This document shows, one piece after another, positions 20,165 through 21,330 of a DNA stretch of 21,330 bases (positions are counted from its first letter, which is position 1; each line of letters starts with the position of its first letter). The notes beneath the pieces are model-generated. The model was not told the DNA's origin and did not search any database. It saw nothing but the letters and a program-made list of their open reading frames with translations. This DNA comes from a virus: positions 1-21,330 of IMG/VR virus record IMGVR_UViG_3300006919_000567, one strand, 5' to 3'. The position numbers and the translations under genes are program-made.

Positions 20165-21330
20165 TGACAACACCAGCACGAGCAGGTCAGTTTACAGGAG
20201 CTACAGACAATGCAGCTAAAGGTGGTTTATTTACTGACTCAAAAATCGACGGTATACCCGATTTGGTGGCAGCAGATGTTGCATCGGCACAAACTTCTGC
20301 AGATACAGCCACTACTCAGGCAGCTACAGCGACTACGCAAGCAACCACAGCAACAACAAAAGCCACAGAAGCGGCAGCTTCAGCAACTGCAGCAGCTAGT
20401 TCTGCAACTGCAGCAGCTACAAGCGCCACAAACGCAGCCAGTAGCGCCACAACAGCTAGCAATGCTGTGTCTTCTGTTAACACAAACGCGACAAACGCTG
20501 CTACAAGTGAGACAAATGCAGCAACTAGTGCTACAAACGCAGCAGCTTCAGCTTCGACAGCGTCGACTCAGGCCACAAATGCCACAACACAAGCAAACTC
20601 TGCGCTTTCTAGTGCGTCTGCGGCTAATACAAGCGCTTCTAACGCGTCTACTAGCGCAACTAACGCGTCAAACTCAGCCTCAGCGGCTGCAACTAGTGCT
20701 AGTAACGCTGCAACTAGCTACGATAACTTTGATGACAGGTATTTAGGCGCAAAAAGTAGCAATCCGTCTGCAGATAACGACGGAGATTCACTAATTACAG
20801 GAGCTTTGTACTTTAATAATACAAGTGGTATGAAAGCTTACAACGGATCTGCGTGGGAAGACTTAAAGCCTACAACTGCAGAACAAAATAACATAAACAG
20901 TCTTGCAGGAATCCTTGATGGTACAAAAACTTATGCCGTAACTGTAACAAACCCAGGCAGTGGTAACGTATTTGTACTAGATGGAGTAAATGCTCCTGCA
21001 TTAACACTAGTAAAAGGATTTACTTATACATTTGACGTAAGCAACGGAACTGTAGGAGGACACCCACTAGCATTTAAAGATTCTGGTGGTAATGCTTATA
21101 CTACCGGTGTAACAGTTAGTGGTAGTGCAGGTAACGCAGGTGCTACTGTTGTATTAGCTATACCTAAAACAGGTACAATGCCTGCAAGATACTATTGTAC
21201 TGCTCATGGTAATGCTATGGGTAATACTATCACTGTTGAAGAAAATGATATTGCTACTGTTGCTTCTATATCTACTGAAATAGGTGAAGTAGCAGCTATT
21301 GATAGTAACGTAACAACCGTTGCAGGTAAT
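20164..21330 (+). CDS. Tail fibre protein with cupredoxin-like domain, cut by the window end
   Basis: The frame is open to the last base (389 residues seen). A short start (MTTPARAGQFTGATDNAAKG) is followed by a long Ala/Thr/Ser/Asn-rich stretch (about 36-183), a pattern of phage fibre shafts that trimerise as helices or triple strands. Then comes a compact unit with DDRYLGAKSSNPSADNDGDS and ALYFNNTSGMKAYNGSAW, common at the base of marine phage fibres. From about 255 a beta-rich domain follows with His300 (GGHPLAF) and YYCTAHGNAMG carrying Cys345, His348 and Met352, the ligand set of type 1 copper proteins. The C-terminus, which would hold receptor contacts, lies outside the window. Confidence 0.85.
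   Translation, partial: MTTPARAGQFTGATDNAAKGGLFTDSKIDGIPDLVAADVASAQTSADTATTQAATATTQATTATTKATEAAASATAAASSATAAATSATNAASSATTASNAVSSVNTNATNAATSETNAATSATNAAASASTASTQATNATTQANSALSSASAANTSASNASTSATNASNSASAAATSASNAATSYDNFDDRYLGAKSSNPSADNDGDSLITGALYFNNTSGMKAYNGSAWEDLKPTTAEQNNINSLAGILDGTKTYAVTVTNPGSGNVFVLDGVNAPALTLVKGFTYTFDVSNGTVGGHPLAFKDSGGNAYTTGVTVSGSAGNAGATVVLAIPKTGTMPARYYCTAHGNAMGNTITVEENDIATVASISTEIGEVAAIDSNVTTVAGN

Noticed and set aside
20210-20746. A long Gln- and Leu-rich frame inside the tail fibre gene
   Set aside because: It is a frame-shifted reading of the Ala/Thr/Ser repeat codons; the fibre frame has a proper start, stop overlap and known domains.
1-21330. tRNA genes, CRISPR arrays, integrase or attachment sites
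   Set aside because: I looked on both strands and saw no cloverleaf candidates, regular spacer arrays or recombinase motifs; weak tRNAs cannot be fully excluded by eye.

Overview
The window is part of the genome of an AT-rich, lytic-looking, marine-type tailed phage. I see no integrase, tRNA, rRNA, CRISPR array or insertion sequence. The gene repertoire points to a marine virus: an SU10-like capsid protein and portal, an Hsp20 protein, a DUF6321-type basic protein, a DUF3310 protein, and a tail fibre carrying a cupredoxin-like domain of the kind seen in cyanophages and uncultured marine phages. The host cannot be named from this sequence; a marine Gram-negative bacterium is a reasonable guess.

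Left arm (1-7177, minus strand): early and DNA-metabolism genes read leftward from a divergent control region. The first two genes (6788-7177 and 6032-6550) are divergent paralogues, each with its own promoter region and terminator. Next come a Cys-rich protein, two unknown proteins, a 46-residue ORF and a gp2.5-like ssDNA-binding protein. A tightly coupled operon follows (3374 down to the window edge) with a DUF3310 protein, several small unknowns, a DUF1599/MazG-like protein and a thymidylate-synthase-fold protein. That last enzyme has Asp where thymidylate synthase has Asn, so it is predicted to be a dCMP hydroxymethylase.

Control region (7178-7562): a divergent, gene-free stretch with two palindromic minus-strand promoters, a G-tract repeat and, facing right, a 19-nt phage promoter candidate followed by a palindromic operator candidate.

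Right arm (7563-21330, plus strand): packaging, lysis and virion genes. The order is a tiny membrane peptide, the large terminase, a SleB-like hydrolase, a DUF6321 protein, a terminase-small-subunit-like protein, an EF-hand membrane protein (holin candidate), an M15 endolysin, a 54-residue protein, the portal, a small Gly-rich protein, a tiny membrane peptide, Hsp20, two unknowns, the scaffold, the major capsid protein, a strong terminator, a protein with an HExxH motif, two small proteins, a head-tail adaptor, and an Ala/Thr/Ser-rich tail fibre cut by the window end.

The most interesting signals are regulatory. Six imperfect palindromes lie upstream of minus-strand genes; each is centred on the -35 position, has an arm filling the spacer up to the -10, and carries an extra base in one arm. 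Separately, a 19-nt motif (AAGTGTCCCCTATTAGAGA and close variants) occurs three times, always between genes and always pointing into the downstream gene. Five unlisted single-span membrane peptides of 20-30 residues are also scattered through both arms.
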